Below, piece by piece: positions 9,262 to 20,320 of a stretch of DNA of 64,000 nucleotides. Each line of letters starts with the position of its first letter. The stretch's first letter is position 1. The position numbers and the translations under genes are program-made. The notes under the pieces are model-generated. The model saw nothing but the letters and a program-made list of their open reading frames with translations, had not been told where the DNA came from and ran no database searches. Source of the stretch: Massilia sp. YIM B02443 (GTDB lineage Bacteria; Pseudomonadota; Gammaproteobacteria; Burkholderiales; Burkholderiaceae_D); the NCBI RefSeq assembly GCF_030411955.1, contig NZ_JASNRA010000002.1, positions 124,001 to 188,000 on the forward strand, written 5' to 3'.

Positions 9262-10173
9262 ATGCGCATTGCAACTTCCCAATACCAGTCGACCATGAAC
9301 CAGTCGCTCCAGATCAACCAGGAGCGCCTGTCGACGATCACCCAGCAGATGGCGACCAACAAGCGCATCCTGCTGCCGTCCGACGATCCGGTCGACAGCG
9401 TGCGCCTGGCGCGCCTGGCGCGCGAAGAAGCCACGGTGCAGCAGTACCGCGACAACATCGGCTCGCTGCAGCTGCGCCTGACCAAGTCGGAAGGCTACCT
9501 GAGCAATATGGTGGACGAGATGCTCAGCGGGCGCGACCTGCTGGTGTGGGCTTCCGACGGCGGCAACGCCCCGGACGACCTGAAGGCGATGATCGCGCCG
9601 CTGGAAACCCTGCGCGAAAGCCTGTTCTTCGCCGCCAATACCATCGACCAGGAAGGCAACTACCTGTTCTCGGGCACCGCGACCAAGACGGCGCCGCTGG
9701 CTTATGACAAGAATGCGGACCCCGGCGAGCGCTACAGCTACGTCGGCAACACCAATCCCCAGAACGTGGTGGTCGGCAACGGCATCACCCAGGCCGCCAA
9801 CCAGAACCTGAAAGGCCTGGAAGACCTGCTGAACCACCTCGACCGCACCATCAGCACGCTGAAGAGCCCCGGCGCCTCGCCCAACGATCCCGCAGTGCGC
9901 GCCGTCCTGACTGGCGCCCTGGACGGCTTCGACAGCGCCCAAGCGCTGATCTCGGGCAAGGTCGCCAACCTGGGCGGCAGCCAGAACATCATCCGCTCGC
10001 TGGACGCCAACCACGCCAACATCAGCCTCTCGAACAAGATGGCGATCACCGACATCGGCCAGCTCGACGTCGGCGTCGCCGCCACCGAACTGAACGGCTA
10101 TTCGACGGCGCTGCAGGCCACCTACAAGGCCTACGCCAAGATCGGCAATCTGTCCCTGTTCTCTGCAATCTGA
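9262..10173 (+). CDS. flgL: FlgL, hook-filament junction protein 3
   Basis: 303 residues with flagellin-like ends: the N-terminus TSQYQSTMNQSLQINQERLS with the LPSDDPVDSVRLARL segment, and a C-terminal helix ending AYAKIGNLSLFSAI. The middle LFFAANTIDQEGNYLFSGT is the FlgL signature. FlgL forms the second junction zone beneath the flagellin filament. An uncharacterised gene begins 5 bp after its stop. Confidence 0.95.
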   Translation: MRIATSQYQSTMNQSLQINQERLSTITQQMATNKRILLPSDDPVDSVRLARLAREEATVQQYRDNIGSLQLRLTKSEGYLSNMVDEMLSGRDLLVWASDGGNAPDDLKAMIAPLETLRESLFFAANTIDQEGNYLFSGTATKTAPLAYDKNADPGERYSYVGNTNPQNVVVGNGITQAANQNLKGLEDLLNHLDRTISTLKSPGASPNDPAVRAVLTGALDGFDSAQALISGKVANLGGSQNIIRSLDANHANISLSNKMAITDIGQLDVGVAATELNGYSTALQATYKAYAKIGNLSLFSAI

Positions 10174-10178
10174 CGGCC

Positions 10179-11249
10179 ATGGAAGCAGCTCTTCGCACCT
10201 CGTCTCTGACCTCGACCACGGCCACCGCCACCACCGGCAACGGCGCCCTGAACAGCGTCCTCAACAGCGCAGTCGTCAGCGGCAACACCGGCGCCCAGAG
10301 CACGCCGGCGACCGGACGCGCGGTCGCGGTGCGCACCCCCGACGCCGACAGCCGTCCGGTCACCCGCACCCCACCCGGCTCGGGCGCGCTCAAGCGCGGC
10401 ATCGACTGGAACCAGAACCTGCAAAGCGAGGTCGCGCGCGCCCAGCAAGCGATCGACTACCTCGAACGCGTCGCCAGCCAGCTCGAAGCACTGAAGGCCG
10501 ACCTCAGCAGCAGGATCTCGAACCGCGGCGGCAACGCACGCCAGCTCGAGGCCCGCGCCGCCCAGCTCGGCCGCACGCTGGACGCGCGCCGCAGCCAGGG
10601 CGGCGACGGCCTGGACGCCCAGCTCGAGTTCAACGACGGCCAGCCGGCGCAGCAGCGCTTCCGCATCGCCAGCCTCGACCTGGCCTCGCTGCAGGCAGCC
10701 GCGCCGCAGACGCTCGGCTTCTCGGTCGGCGCCGCCGGCGGCCCGCAGCTGTCGGCCACGATCGAACCCGGCATGACGGCGGAAGAAGTCGCCAAGCGCC
10801 TGGATCGCGCCCTGGCGCCGGTCAACGTGCGCGCCGGATTGGACCAGAACCGCCAGCTGGTGTTCACCACGCCGGAGTCGAGCTGGAGCGGCGTCAAGGA
10901 CGCCATCGCCGTCACCGGCCGCGGCCGCGTCGACACGGCCGAAGTGCCGGCTTCGCTGGCGCCGCAGGAATGGGAACTGGGCAACGCTGACGCCCTGCGC
11001 CAGAGCCTGCGCGAAGTGGTGCAGGCGCTGGCGCGCGTGCGCCGCTCGCAGGACGCGGCCTCGATGGCGCTGAGCGCGGCGATGGCGCGTACCGCCCAGC
11101 CCGAGATTCCGACCGTCGAACTGGAACAGATCGCGCAAGACTTTTCGGCGACTGCCGCCAGCCATGACTACGAGTCGCTGCTGGCGATCACGTCGGCGCT
11201 GGTCGGCGTCAGCCGGGAGCGGGTGCAGGCGCTGCTCGGTCTGCGCTGA
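10179..11249 (+). CDS. Uncharacterised flagellar-locus protein following FlgL
   Basis: 356 residues; I do not recognise a named family. The first 70 residues are rich in Ser, Thr, Ala and Pro and probably disordered. Residues about 75-140 form a predicted coiled coil (QNLQSEVARAQQAIDYLERV, LEALKADLSSR). Residues about 165-250 look like a small alpha/beta module (LGFSVGAAGGPQLSATI, MTAEEVAKRLDRALAPVNV) resembling the IN-motif repeats of flagellins and hook-associated proteins; this resemblance is weak. The C-terminus is helical. There is no signal peptide or membrane segment. Starting 5 bp after flgL and ending at a terminator, it is most likely the last gene of the flagellar operon. Confidence 0.7.
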   Translation: MEAALRTSSLTSTTATATTGNGALNSVLNSAVVSGNTGAQSTPATGRAVAVRTPDADSRPVTRTPPGSGALKRGIDWNQNLQSEVARAQQAIDYLERVASQLEALKADLSSRISNRGGNARQLEARAAQLGRTLDARRSQGGDGLDAQLEFNDGQPAQQRFRIASLDLASLQAAAPQTLGFSVGAAGGPQLSATIEPGMTAEEVAKRLDRALAPVNVRAGLDQNRQLVFTTPESSWSGVKDAIAVTGRGRVDTAEVPASLAPQEWELGNADALRQSLREVVQALARVRRSQDAASMALSAAMARTAQPEIPTVELEQIAQDFSATAASHDYESLLAITSALVGVSRERVQALLGLR

Positions 11250-11265
11250 TCCCACTCACGATCCC

Positions 11266-11301
11266 CAAAAAGCTCCGCGGCCCTGCCCCGGAGCTTTTTT
11301 T
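11266..11301 (+). terminator. Intrinsic terminator of the flagellar operon
   Basis: The 11-bp arms AAAAAGCTCCG and CGGAGCTTTTT enclose a GC-rich loop and are followed by a run of seven T, 17 bp after the stop of the gene behind flgL. Confidence 0.85.
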
Positions 11302-11401
11302 GTAGGGTTGGCGGCTTGCCGCCGACGCGTTCAACAGCGGTATGCGTTACTGCGATGCGTGCGCTGGCTGAACGCGTCGGCGGCAGAGCCGCCAACCCTA
11401 C
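11302..11401. repeat. REP-like long palindrome between convergent genes
   Basis: Two near-complementary arms of about 37-39 bases (11302-11338 and 11363-11401) start and end with GTAGGGTTGGCGGC and GCCGCCAACCCTAC; a few mismatches and indels interrupt them. The core resembles the second palindrome at 33801-33839. It sits between two terminators, as REP elements often do. Confidence 0.7.
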
Positions 11402-11421
11402 TCCCAATACTCTCGACGTAA

Positions 11422-11453
11422 AAAAAACCCGCTTGCAAAGCAGCGGGTTTTTC
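11422..11453 (-). terminator. Intrinsic terminator of typA
   Basis: On the minus strand the arms AAACCCGCT and AGCGGGTTT are followed by a run of eight T. The same hairpin has a shorter T run on the plus strand, so it may work in both directions. Confidence 0.8.
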
Positions 11454-11490
11454 ATTGGCAGGCAGCCGAAGCTGCCCATGCCACGGACGC

Positions 11491-13326
11491 TTACGCGCCT
11501 TCGCGGCTTGCCTTCTTGCGCTCGTGCTCTTTCAGGTAACGCTTGCGCAGACGGATCGATTTCGGGGTGATCTCGACCAGTTCGTCGTCCTCGATGAACT
11601 CGACGGCGTATTCCAGCGACATCTGGATCGGCGGCACCAGGCGCACGGCTTCGTCGGTACCCGACGAACGCACGTTGGTCAGCTGCTTGCCCTTGATCGG
11701 GTTGACGACCAGGTCGTTGTCGCGCGAGTGGATGCCGATGATCATGCCTTCGTACACCGGGGTGTTGTGCTCGACGAACATGCGGCCGCGGTCCTGCAGC
11801 TTCCAGATCGCGTAGGCGACGGCGGCGCCGTCATCCTGCGAGATCAGCACGCCGTTGCGACGGCCGGCCAGTTCGCCCTTGCTGTTGTCGACGGCGGCGT
11901 ATTCGTGGAACACGTGGCTCATCAGGCCGGTGCCGCGGGTCAGGGTCATGAATTCGCCCTGGAAGCCGATCAGGCCACGGGCCGGGATCAGGTATTCCAG
12001 ACGAACACGGCCTTTACCGTCGGATTCCATGTTCTGCAGGTCGCCACGGCGGCGGCCCAGTTCTTCCATCACGCCACCCTGGTTGGCTTCTTCGACGTCG
12101 ACGGTCAGGTTTTCGTACGGCTCATGGCGCACGCCATCGACCATCTTGTACACCACGCGTGGACGCGACACCGCCAGCTCGAAGCCTTCGCGACGCATGT
12201 TTTCCAGCAGAATGGTCAGGTGCAGTTCGCCGCGGCCCGACACTTCGAAGGTGGTGTCGTCGTCGGTCGGCGACACGCGCAGCGCGACGTTGGCCTTCAG
12301 TTCACGCTCCAGGCGCTCGCGCAGCTGGCGGCTGGTGACGAACTTGCCTTCGCGGCCGGCCAGCGGCGAGTTGTTGACCATGAAGTTCATGGTCAGGGTC
12401 GGCTCGTCGACGGTCAGCATCGGCAGCGCTTCCGGGGTGTCCACGGCGCACACTGTCGAACCGATGCCGATTTCTTCGATACCGTTGATCAGACAGATGT
12501 CGCCGGCAACGGCTTCGTCGACCAGCACGCGCTCCAGGCCCTTGAAGTTCAGCACCTGGTTGATGCGGCCTTTGATCGGGGTCGAATCAGGGCCGTTCAG
12601 GACGATCACGTCCTGGCCGGTCTTGACGCGGCCACGGTTGACGCGGCCGATGCCGATCTTGCCGACGTACGACGAGTAGTCCAGCGAGGTGATCTGCATC
12701 TGCAGCGGGCCGTCGGGATTGTCGTCACGCACCGGCACGTATTTCAGGATGGCGTCGAACAGCGGCTTCATGTCGCCGCCGCGCACGCTTTCGTCCATGC
12801 CGGCGTAGCCGTTCAGGCCCGACGCGTAGACGATCGGGAAGTCCAGCTGCTCGTCGGTCGCGCCCAGCTTGTCGAACAGTTCGAAGGTCTGGTTGATCGC
12901 CCAGTCGGCGCGCGCGCCCGGACGGTCGATCTTGTTGACCACGACGATCGGCTTCAGACCCAGTGCCAGCGCCTTGCGGGTCACGAAGCGGGTCTGCGGC
13001 ATCGGGCCTTCCTGCGCATCGACCAGCAGCAGCACCGAGTCGACCATCGACAGCACGCGTTCCACTTCGCCGCCGAAGTCGGCGTGGCCCGGGGTGTCGA
13101 CGATGTTGATGTGGGTGCCTTCGTACTCGACCGCGCAGTTCTTCGACAGAATCGTAATGCCGCGCTCTTTTTCGAGGTCGTTCGAGTCCATGACGCGGGT
13201 GTCCACGGCCTGGTTCTCACGGAAGGTGCCCGACTGACGCAGCAGTTGGTCCACCAGGGTGGTCTTGCCGTGGTCAACGTGGGCAATGATTGCGATATTA
13301 CGAATCGCGCGTTTGGTGTTTGACAT
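11491..13326 (-). CDS. typA: TypA/BipA, ribosome-associated GTPase
   Basis: 611 residues, full length for the family. The G motifs are HVDHGKTT (16-23), DTPGHAD (77-83) and NKID (131-134); the EF-G-like domain and the BipA-specific C-terminal domain ([19 protein letters not shown]) follow. BipA binds the 70S ribosome, assists 50S assembly and supports growth under cold and other stress. It lies downstream of truB on the same strand but 202 bp away, with its own promoter-like sequence. Confidence 0.97.
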   Translation of the reverse strand: MSNTKRAIRNIAIIAHVDHGKTTLVDQLLRQSGTFRENQAVDTRVMDSNDLEKERGITILSKNCAVEYEGTHINIVDTPGHADFGGEVERVLSMVDSVLLLVDAQEGPMPQTRFVTRKALALGLKPIVVVNKIDRPGARADWAINQTFELFDKLGATDEQLDFPIVYASGLNGYAGMDESVRGGDMKPLFDAILKYVPVRDDNPDGPLQMQITSLDYSSYVGKIGIGRVNRGRVKTGQDVIVLNGPDSTPIKGRINQVLNFKGLERVLVDEAVAGDICLINGIEEIGIGSTVCAVDTPEALPMLTVDEPTLTMNFMVNNSPLAGREGKFVTSRQLRERLERELKANVALRVSPTDDDTTFEVSGRGELHLTILLENMRREGFELAVSRPRVVYKMVDGVRHEPYENLTVDVEEANQGGVMEELGRRRGDLQNMESDGKGRVRLEYLIPARGLIGFQGEFMTLTRGTGLMSHVFHEYAAVDNSKGELAGRRNGVLISQDDGAAVAYAIWKLQDRGRMFVEHNTPVYEGMIIGIHSRDNDLVVNPIKGKQLTNVRSSGTDEAVRLVPPIQMSLEYAVEFIEDDELVEITPKSIRLRKRYLKEHERKKASREGA

Positions 13327-13390
13327 GGTCTTATGAAAGTTGCGTGGTGTACGAAGGTGTACGTGACTGCCGTACGAAAGTCCGATACTG

Positions 13391-13436
13391 CCGACTAGTG
13401 CGATGTTTGCGATTTCGGAAACCGACTAGTATAGCA
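13391..13436 (-). promoter_or_regulatory. Candidate typA promoter with paired direct repeat
   Basis: On the minus strand an extended -10 (TGC plus TATACT, 13428-13436) overlaps one copy of the 9-mer ACTAGTCGG; a second exact copy lies 31 bp downstream (13391-13399 and 13422-13430). No good -35 is visible, in keeping with an extended -10 promoter. The repeat pair could bind a regulator. Confidence 0.45.
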
Positions 13437-13483
13437 TGGATAGTTTGTGCTCTTGCCGGAGAATAGCCGCAGCCTGTGACAGG

Positions 13484-13513
13484 CTGGTGACACTGCCGGG
13501 GCCGTGTCACCAG
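13484..13513. other. Perfect 10-bp inverted repeat downstream of truB
   Basis: CTGGTGACAC (13484-13493) and GTGTCACCAG (13504-13513) can form a stable hairpin 16 bp past the truB stop. No U-tract follows on either strand, so it is more likely an RNA 3'-end stabiliser or a REP-like unit than an intrinsic terminator. Confidence 0.5.
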
Positions 13514-13528
13514 GATGTGGTTGTTGCG

Positions 13529-14461
13529 TCAAGGCGCGGTCGAAATCAGGCGCTCCGGGGCCAGGATCGCATATTCGCCCAATTGCCCGGTGCCGAGCAG
13601 GCGGCCATCGTGGTAGATGCGCACCCTGCCCTGCTGCTGCGGCACCTCGATCGCTTCCTTGCCCAGCGCCAGGCGCTGGCCCTGCAGGAAGCGCTTGGCC
13701 AGTTCGGCCGTGAGCTCGACCGATGGGAAGGTCGACAGCAGCGCATCGACCGGCCGCAACAGCGACAGCGGATCGGGATGGGCCAGCAGCGCGTCGAGCG
13801 TGATCATGCCGGTCACGTCCAGCGCGCCGACTTCGATGCGGCGCAGCGCGTTCAGGTGCGCGCCGCAACCGAGCGCGGCGCCGATGTCCTCGCCCAGCAC
13901 GCGCACGTAGGTGCCCTTGCTGCACGTGACGCGGATCTTCAGGAACGGCGCGGCGTACTCGACCAGCGACAGCGCATGGATGGTGACCGGACGCGCTTCG
14001 CGCTCCAGCACGATGCCTTCGCGTGCGTATTCGTACAGCGCCTTGCCGTCGCGCTTGAGCGCGGAATACATCGGCGGCACTTGGTTAATCGGGCCACGGA
14101 AGCGCGCCAGCGCCGCTTCGATCTGCTCGGGCGTGACGTCGACCTCGCGCGTTTCGACCGCTTCGCCTTCGGTATCGCCGGTGGTGGTGACGATGCCCAG
14201 GTGGACAGTCGCCTCGTAGGTTTTATCGGCTTCCAGCAAGTCCTGCGAGAACTTGGTTGCCTCGCCAAAGCACAGCGGTAGCAGGCCGGTGGCGAACGGG
14301 TCCAGCGTGCCGGTGTGGCCGGCCTTTTTCGCGTTCAGCACGCGCTTGGCCTTGATCAGGGCGTCGTTCGACGACAGGCCGACCGGCTTGTCGAGCAGCA
14401 GCACGCCGTCGACCAGGTCGCGCGGCTTCTTCGGTGGGCGAGCGCTCACTTGCTTGTTCAC
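13529..14461 (-). CDS. truB: TruB, tRNA pseudouridine-55 synthase
   Basis: 310 residues. The TruB motif [12 protein letters not shown] holds the catalytic Asp at residue 54, and the KPVGLSSN and [12 protein letters not shown] segments match the family. The C-terminal PUA-like domain (about 240-305) ends the protein. It converts U55 in the T loop of elongator tRNAs to pseudouridine. Its start overlaps the rbfA stop by 4 bases (ATGA). Last gene of the rimP-nusA-infB-rbfA-truB series. Confidence 0.97.
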   Translation of the reverse strand: MNKQVSARPPKKPRDLVDGVLLLDKPVGLSSNDALIKAKRVLNAKKAGHTGTLDPFATGLLPLCFGEATKFSQDLLEADKTYEATVHLGIVTTTGDTEGEAVETREVDVTPEQIEAALARFRGPINQVPPMYSALKRDGKALYEYAREGIVLEREARPVTIHALSLVEYAAPFLKIRVTCSKGTYVRVLGEDIGAALGCGAHLNALRRIEVGALDVTGMITLDALLAHPDPLSLLRPVDALLSTFPSVELTAELAKRFLQGQRLALGKEAIEVPQQQGRVRIYHDGRLLGTGQLGEYAILAPERLISTAP

Positions 14462-14880
14462 TCCCGCTCTTCCTTGCTGCCTGCCTGGTCCTGGTTTTCT
14501 TCGTAGTCGGCGGCGCGGGTCGCGTTTGCCTGGTCGATCAGGGCCGACATCGCCATGCCGCGCACCGTGGAGGTGTCGTGGTGGAAGTGCAGCGACGGCA
14601 GCGTGTGGATGTGCAGGCGCTTGCCCAGCATGTTGCGCAGGTAGCCGGAGGCCTTGTTCAGGCCTTCCAGGGTCTGGCGCACTTCTTCCGGACTGTCCTT
14701 CAGCAGGGTGAAGTAGATCTTGGCGTGGGCGTAATCGGGGGTCAGCTGCACTTCGCTGATGGTGACCATGCCGACGCGCGGGTCCTTGAGTTCGAAGGCG
14801 ATCAGTTCCGACAGGTCTTTCTGGATCTGGTCGGCGACGCGCAGGCCGCGCTGGGGAATGCTTTTGCTGTGTTTTGCCAT
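14458..14880 (-). CDS. rbfA: RbfA, 30S ribosome-binding factor
   Basis: 140 residues with the single KH-like fold of Rbf[21 protein letters not shown], then [11 protein letters not shown] and a [17 protein letters not shown] segment. The last 20 or so residues are charged and probably disordered. RbfA helps mature the 5' end of 16S rRNA during 30S assembly. It lies between infB (127 bp upstream) and truB (4-base overlap). Confidence 0.95.
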   Translation of the reverse strand: MAKHSKSIPQRGLRVADQIQKDLSELIAFELKDPRVGMVTISEVQLTPDYAHAKIYFTLLKDSPEEVRQTLEGLNKASGYLRNMLGKRLHIHTLPSLHFHHDTSTVRGMAMSALIDQANATRAADYEENQDQAGSKEERE

Positions 14881-14941
14881 GATGTTGCTCGGTCTATTCT
14901 TATCGTGAATCCGGGCGCCGTCGGGTACGGAGCCAAATAAA

Positions 14942-14986
14942 AGGGCCAGGCCCTTCGCGACATTCGCCGCAAAGCGTCCTGGCCCT
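14942..14986 (-). terminator. Hairpin with U-rich tail between infB and rbfA
   Basis: The 9-bp arms AGGGCCAGG and CCTGGCCCT (plus-strand 14942-14950 and 14978-14986) are followed on the minus strand by TTTTATTTGG. It lies 22 bp after the infB stop. Because the usual operon continues into rbfA, it is probably a partial terminator or processing site rather than a complete operon end. Confidence 0.55.
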
Positions 14987-15007
14987 ATCGTACGCCAACC
15001 GAATGGG

Positions 15008-17872
15008 TTACAGCGTACGCGCCACTTCCTGCACTTCGAACACTTCCAGGACGTCGCCGACCTGGATTTCGTTGTTGCCCTTCAGCGACAGGCCGCATTC
15101 CAGACCGGCGCGCACTTCTTTCGCGTCGTCCTTGAAGCGCTTGAGCGAGTCGATCTCGCCGGTCCAGACCACGATGTTGTTGCGCAGCAGGCGAACCGAG
15201 GAGGAACGCTTGACCACGCCATCGGTGACCAGGCAGCCCGCGATCGCGCCGACTTTCGAGACCAGGATGACCTGGCGAATCTCGACCTGGCCGGTGATGG
15301 TCTCGCGCTTCTCCGGCGCCAGCATGCCCGACAGTGCGGTCTTGATCTCGTCGATCGCATCGTAAATGATGCTGTAGTAGCGGATGTCGACACCGTTGGC
15401 TTCGGCCAGCTTGCGCGCCTGGGCGTCGGCACGGGCGTTGAAGCCGATGATGACTGCCTTCGACGCGGTCGCCAGGTTGACGTCCGACTCGGTGATGCCG
15501 CCGACCGCCGCGTGCACGATCTGGACCCGCACTTCCGAAGTCGACAGCTTCTGCAGCGAACCGACCAGCGCTTCCTGCGAACCCTGCACGTCGGTCTTGA
15601 CGATCAGCGGCAGGTTCTTGACTTCGCCTTCGGCCATCTGCTCGAACATGTTCTCGAGCTTCGCGGCTTGCTGCTTGGCCAGTTTCACGTCGCGGAACTT
15701 ACCTTGACGGAACAGGGCGATTTCACGCGCCTTGCGCTCGTCGGCCATGACCATGACTTCTTCGCCGGCGCTCGGCACTTCGGTCAGGCCCTGGATCTCC
15801 ACGGGAATCGACGGACCGGCGTTGGCGATCGCCTTGCCGTTCTCGTCCAGCATGGCACGGACGCGGCCGAACGAGGAACCTGCCAGCACGACGTCGCCGC
15901 GCTTCAGGGTACCCGACTGCACCAGAATCGTCGCGACCGGGCCGCGGCCCTTGTCCAGACGGGCTTCGACCACCAGGCCACGCGCCAGCGACTCGGTCGG
16001 CGCCTTCAGTTCCAGCACTTCGGCCTGCAGCAGCACGTTCTCGAGCAGGTCGTCGATGCCGGTGCCGACTTTCGCCGACACTGGCACGAATGGCGACTCG
16101 CCACCGTATTCTTCCGGCACCACGCCTTCGGCGACCAGTTCCTGGGTCACGCGATCCGGGTTGGCGCCCTGCTTGTCGATCTTGTTGATCGCCACCACCA
16201 GCGGCACGCCGGCCGCTTTCGCGTGGGCGATCGCCTCTTTCGTCTGCGGCATCACGCCGTCGTCCGCCGCCACCACCAGGATGACAATGTCGGTCGCTTT
16301 CGCGCCGCGGGCACGCATTGCCGTAAAGGCTTCGTGGCCCGGGGTATCCAGGAAGGTGATCATGCCGCGCGGGGTGTCCACGTGGTACGCACCGATGTGC
16401 TGGGTAATGCCGCCGGCTTCGCCCGAGGCGACTTTGGCGCGACGGATATAGTCCAGCAGCGAGGTCTTGCCGTGGTCGACGTGGCCCATGACGGTCACGA
16501 CCGGCGCACGCGGCGTCGATTCGAACTCGGTATGCTCGCCCTGGTCGGCCAGGATCGCTTCCGGATCGTCCTCGGCGGCAGCGAAGGCCTTGTGGCCCAT
16601 CTCTTCCACCAGGATCATCGCGGTTTCCTGGTCCAGCACCTGGTTGATGGTGCACATCTGGCCCAGCTTCATCAGCTGCTTGATGACCTCGGATGCCTTG
16701 ACCGACATCTTGTGCGCCAGTTCCGCGACCGTGATGGTCTCGGGAACGTGCACGTCCTTCACGATCGCCTCGGTCGGGGCCTGGAAGTTCGATTCGCGGT
16801 CGTCGCCATGACCGCGGCGACCGCCACGGCCACCGCTGCGCCAGCCGTCACGGCCACCGCCGCCGGCAGGTGCGCCACGGGTCTTCAGACCCTGGCCGCC
16901 ACGCTTCTTGTCATCCGACCAGGTCGACGACACATTGGCCGACTTGATCGACTTCTTGTCGCCCGGCTTCTTGGCGTCGTCCTTCTTGACTTCGCCCGGC
17001 TTCTTGTCGGCAGGCTTGTGCAGCGTGCCGGCAGGCGCGGCGGCCGGAGCGGCCGGCTTCGGCGCCGGTTCCGGCGCCTTGATCACGCGGCGCGGCTGGC
17101 TCATCATGGCCTTGATCTGCGCCACTTCGTCGGCCACGGCCTTGCGTGCGCGCTCGGTGGCGGCAGCGCGTTCGGCGGCTTCCTTGGCGGCGGCTTCGTT
17201 GCGCGCCTTCAGTTCGTCGGCAACGCGCTTGGCTTCGGCATTGACCTGCTCGTTGGCAGCGGTCGCGGCGCCGGCGGCGGCCGCTTCCTTGGCCGCGCCC
17301 GCAGCAGCGGCGGCAGCCTTCTCGGCCGCAGCCTTGTCGGCGGCGTCGCGCTTGGCTTGCTCTTCGGCTTCGCGCTTAGCCTGCTCTTCAGCGGCCTTGG
17401 CTTGCGCCTTTTCTTCGGCTTCCAGCTTGGCCAGGCGTTCCTGCTTTTCACGCAGGTCGGCTTCCTGACGCGCGATCAGCTCGGTCTGACGGCGTGCGTC
17501 TTCCTCGCGGCGCGCCTGTTCGGCGGCGTCGACGACCGGTGCTTCCGGCGCCTTGTTGGTGACCAGATCGTCGCGCTGGACGAAGGTGCGCTTCTTGCGC
17601 ACTTCGACCTGGATCGTGCGCGACTTGCCCGACGAATCCGCCTGCTTGATCTCGCTGGTTTCCTTGCGCGTCACCGTGATCTTTTTCTTCTCGCCGGTGT
17701 CGCTTGCGCCGTGGGTACGGCGCAGGTGGTTCAGCAGCTTGTCCTTATCATCTTTCGACAAGGGATCTGACGTCGAGCTTTTCTCGACGCCGGCCGAACG
17801 CAGCTGGGTCAGCAGCAGGTCTGCAGGCATCTTCAGCTCGGTGGCAAATTGGGCTACGTTGTTACTCGCCAT
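15008..17872 (-). CDS. infB: Translation initiation factor IF-2
   Basis: 954 residues, somewhat longer than the E. coli protein. After the N-terminal IF2_N module (1-55) comes a long Ala/Glu/Lys-rich, probably coiled-coil and disordered segment (about 120-260), a second IF2_N-like module (around residue 390), and the G domain with GHVDHGKT at 463-470, DTPGHEAF, and NKID at 563-566. Domains II-IV and the fMet-tRNA-binding C-terminus are complete. IF-2 brings fMet-tRNA to the 30S subunit and promotes subunit joining. It follows nusA after 44 bp. Confidence 0.97.
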   Translation of the reverse strand: MASNNVAQFATELKMPADLLLTQLRSAGVEKSSTSDPLSKDDKDKLLNHLRRTHGASDTGEKKKITVTRKETSEIKQADSSGKSRTIQVEVRKKRTFVQRDDLVTNKAPEAPVVDAAEQARREEDARRQTELIARQEADLREKQERLAKLEAEEKAQAKAAEEQAKREAEEQAKRDAADKAAAEKAAAAAAGAAKEAAAAGAATAANEQVNAEAKRVADELKARNEAAAKEAAERAAATERARKAVADEVAQIKAMMSQPRRVIKAPEPAPKPAAPAAAPAGTLHKPADKKPGEVKKDDAKKPGDKKSIKSANVSSTWSDDKKRGGQGLKTRGAPAGGGGRDGWRSGGRGGRRGHGDDRESNFQAPTEAIVKDVHVPETITVAELAHKMSVKASEVIKQLMKLGQMCTINQVLDQETAMILVEEMGHKAFAAAEDDPEAILADQGEHTEFESTPRAPVVTVMGHVDHGKTSLLDYIRRAKVASGEAGGITQHIGAYHVDTPRGMITFLDTPGHEAFTAMRARGAKATDIVILVVAADDGVMPQTKEAIAHAKAAGVPLVVAINKIDKQGANPDRVTQELVAEGVVPEEYGGESPFVPVSAKVGTGIDDLLENVLLQAEVLELKAPTESLARGLVVEARLDKGRGPVATILVQSGTLKRGDVVLAGSSFGRVRAMLDENGKAIANAGPSIPVEIQGLTEVPSAGEEVMVMADERKAREIALFRQGKFRDVKLAKQQAAKLENMFEQMAEGEVKNLPLIVKTDVQGSQEALVGSLQKLSTSEVRVQIVHAAVGGITESDVNLATASKAVIIGFNARADAQARKLAEANGVDIRYYSIIYDAIDEIKTALSGMLAPEKRETITGQVEIRQVILVSKVGAIAGCLVTDGVVKRSSSVRLLRNNIVVWTGEIDSLKRFKDDAKEVRAGLECGLSLKGNNEIQVGDVLEVFEVQEVARTL

Positions 17873-17916
17873 TCAGTCCTCTTTTCTACGTGTCGCGACA
17901 GATGATAAGAAATTAC

Positions 17917-19967
<2,051 letters not shown>

Positions 19968-19999
19968 GGTCCTTCTCCAGGGCTTTAAAACGATTTACC

Positions 20000-20030
20000 A
20001 AAAAAAAAATGGGCATCTGCCCATCTTTTT
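20000..20030 (-). terminator. Terminator-like hairpin in the rimP leader
   Basis: On the minus strand ATGGGC-AGAT-GCCCAT is followed by ten T, and runs of A precede it, so it could terminate in both directions. It lies about 120 bases after the predicted rimP operon start site and 33 bases before the rimP start codon. It may be an attenuator of the rimP-nusA-infB operon, the end of readthrough transcripts from rluB, or both. Confidence 0.75.
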
Positions 20031-20040
20031 GTATTCACAA

Positions 20041-20105
20041 CCCAACCAGATGAAAGCACTTGCACCAGATACACGCGTATTCGATACGCTGGATACCACG
20101 TTGGG
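20041..20105 (-). ncRNA. Candidate structured leader RNA ahead of rimP
   Basis: On the minus strand the outer arms CCCAAC and GTTGGG (plus 20041-20046 and 20100-20105) enclose a hairpin GCGTAT-CGA-ATACGC (plus 20075-20089), flanked by a short CCA/TGG pairing. The fold comes just before the terminator-like hairpin, as in riboregulated leaders. I match it to no known riboswitch and see no tRNA here, although E. coli has metY in this place. Inference from visible complementarity only. Confidence 0.4.
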
Positions 20106-20127
20106 AAGGACTTCGATTAGGCTGCAA

Positions 20128-20156
20128 ATTATACGGCTTTTTCACTTATCCCGCAA
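20128..20156 (-). promoter_or_regulatory. Promoter of the rimP-nusA-infB-rbfA-truB operon
   Basis: On the minus strand a perfect -10 TATAAT (20128-20133) is 17 bp from a -35 TTGCGG (20151-20156). The predicted start site is near 20121, leaving a 5' leader of about 150 bases before rimP. Confidence 0.7.
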
Positions 20157-20320
20157 TCGCCGCACTAAAAATGAACAGCTAAACAACAGTTAACGCAACG
20201 TCATTGCCTAGCTACATTTTTATAACAATGTGGCACCAACAGCGGCGTAAATCGGGCACTCCGGCGCAGACCTGCGCCGAAGAAACCGATCAGTACGACC
20301 GTGAGCTCTGCCGGGCCGGT
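20157..20320. other. rluB-rimP spacer with a GC hairpin
   Basis: With the leader and promoter described separately, this completes the 353-bp gene-free stretch. An 8-bp inverted repeat (CGGCGCAG at 20262-20269, CTGCGCCG at 20272-20279) lies about 40 bp after the rluB stop and has no U-tract. Nothing else is recognisable. Confidence 0.4.

Noticed and set aside
15512..17770. Long open frame of about 750 codons opposite infB
   Set aside because: Same reason: His/Arg/Leu/Gly-rich antisense shadow of a conserved gene.
20041..20105. tRNA-fMet gene in the rimP leader, by analogy to the E. coli metY-nusA operon
   Set aside because: The fold lacks a D arm, an anticodon arm with CAT, a GTTCGAATC-type T arm and a CCA end; it cannot be a tRNA.
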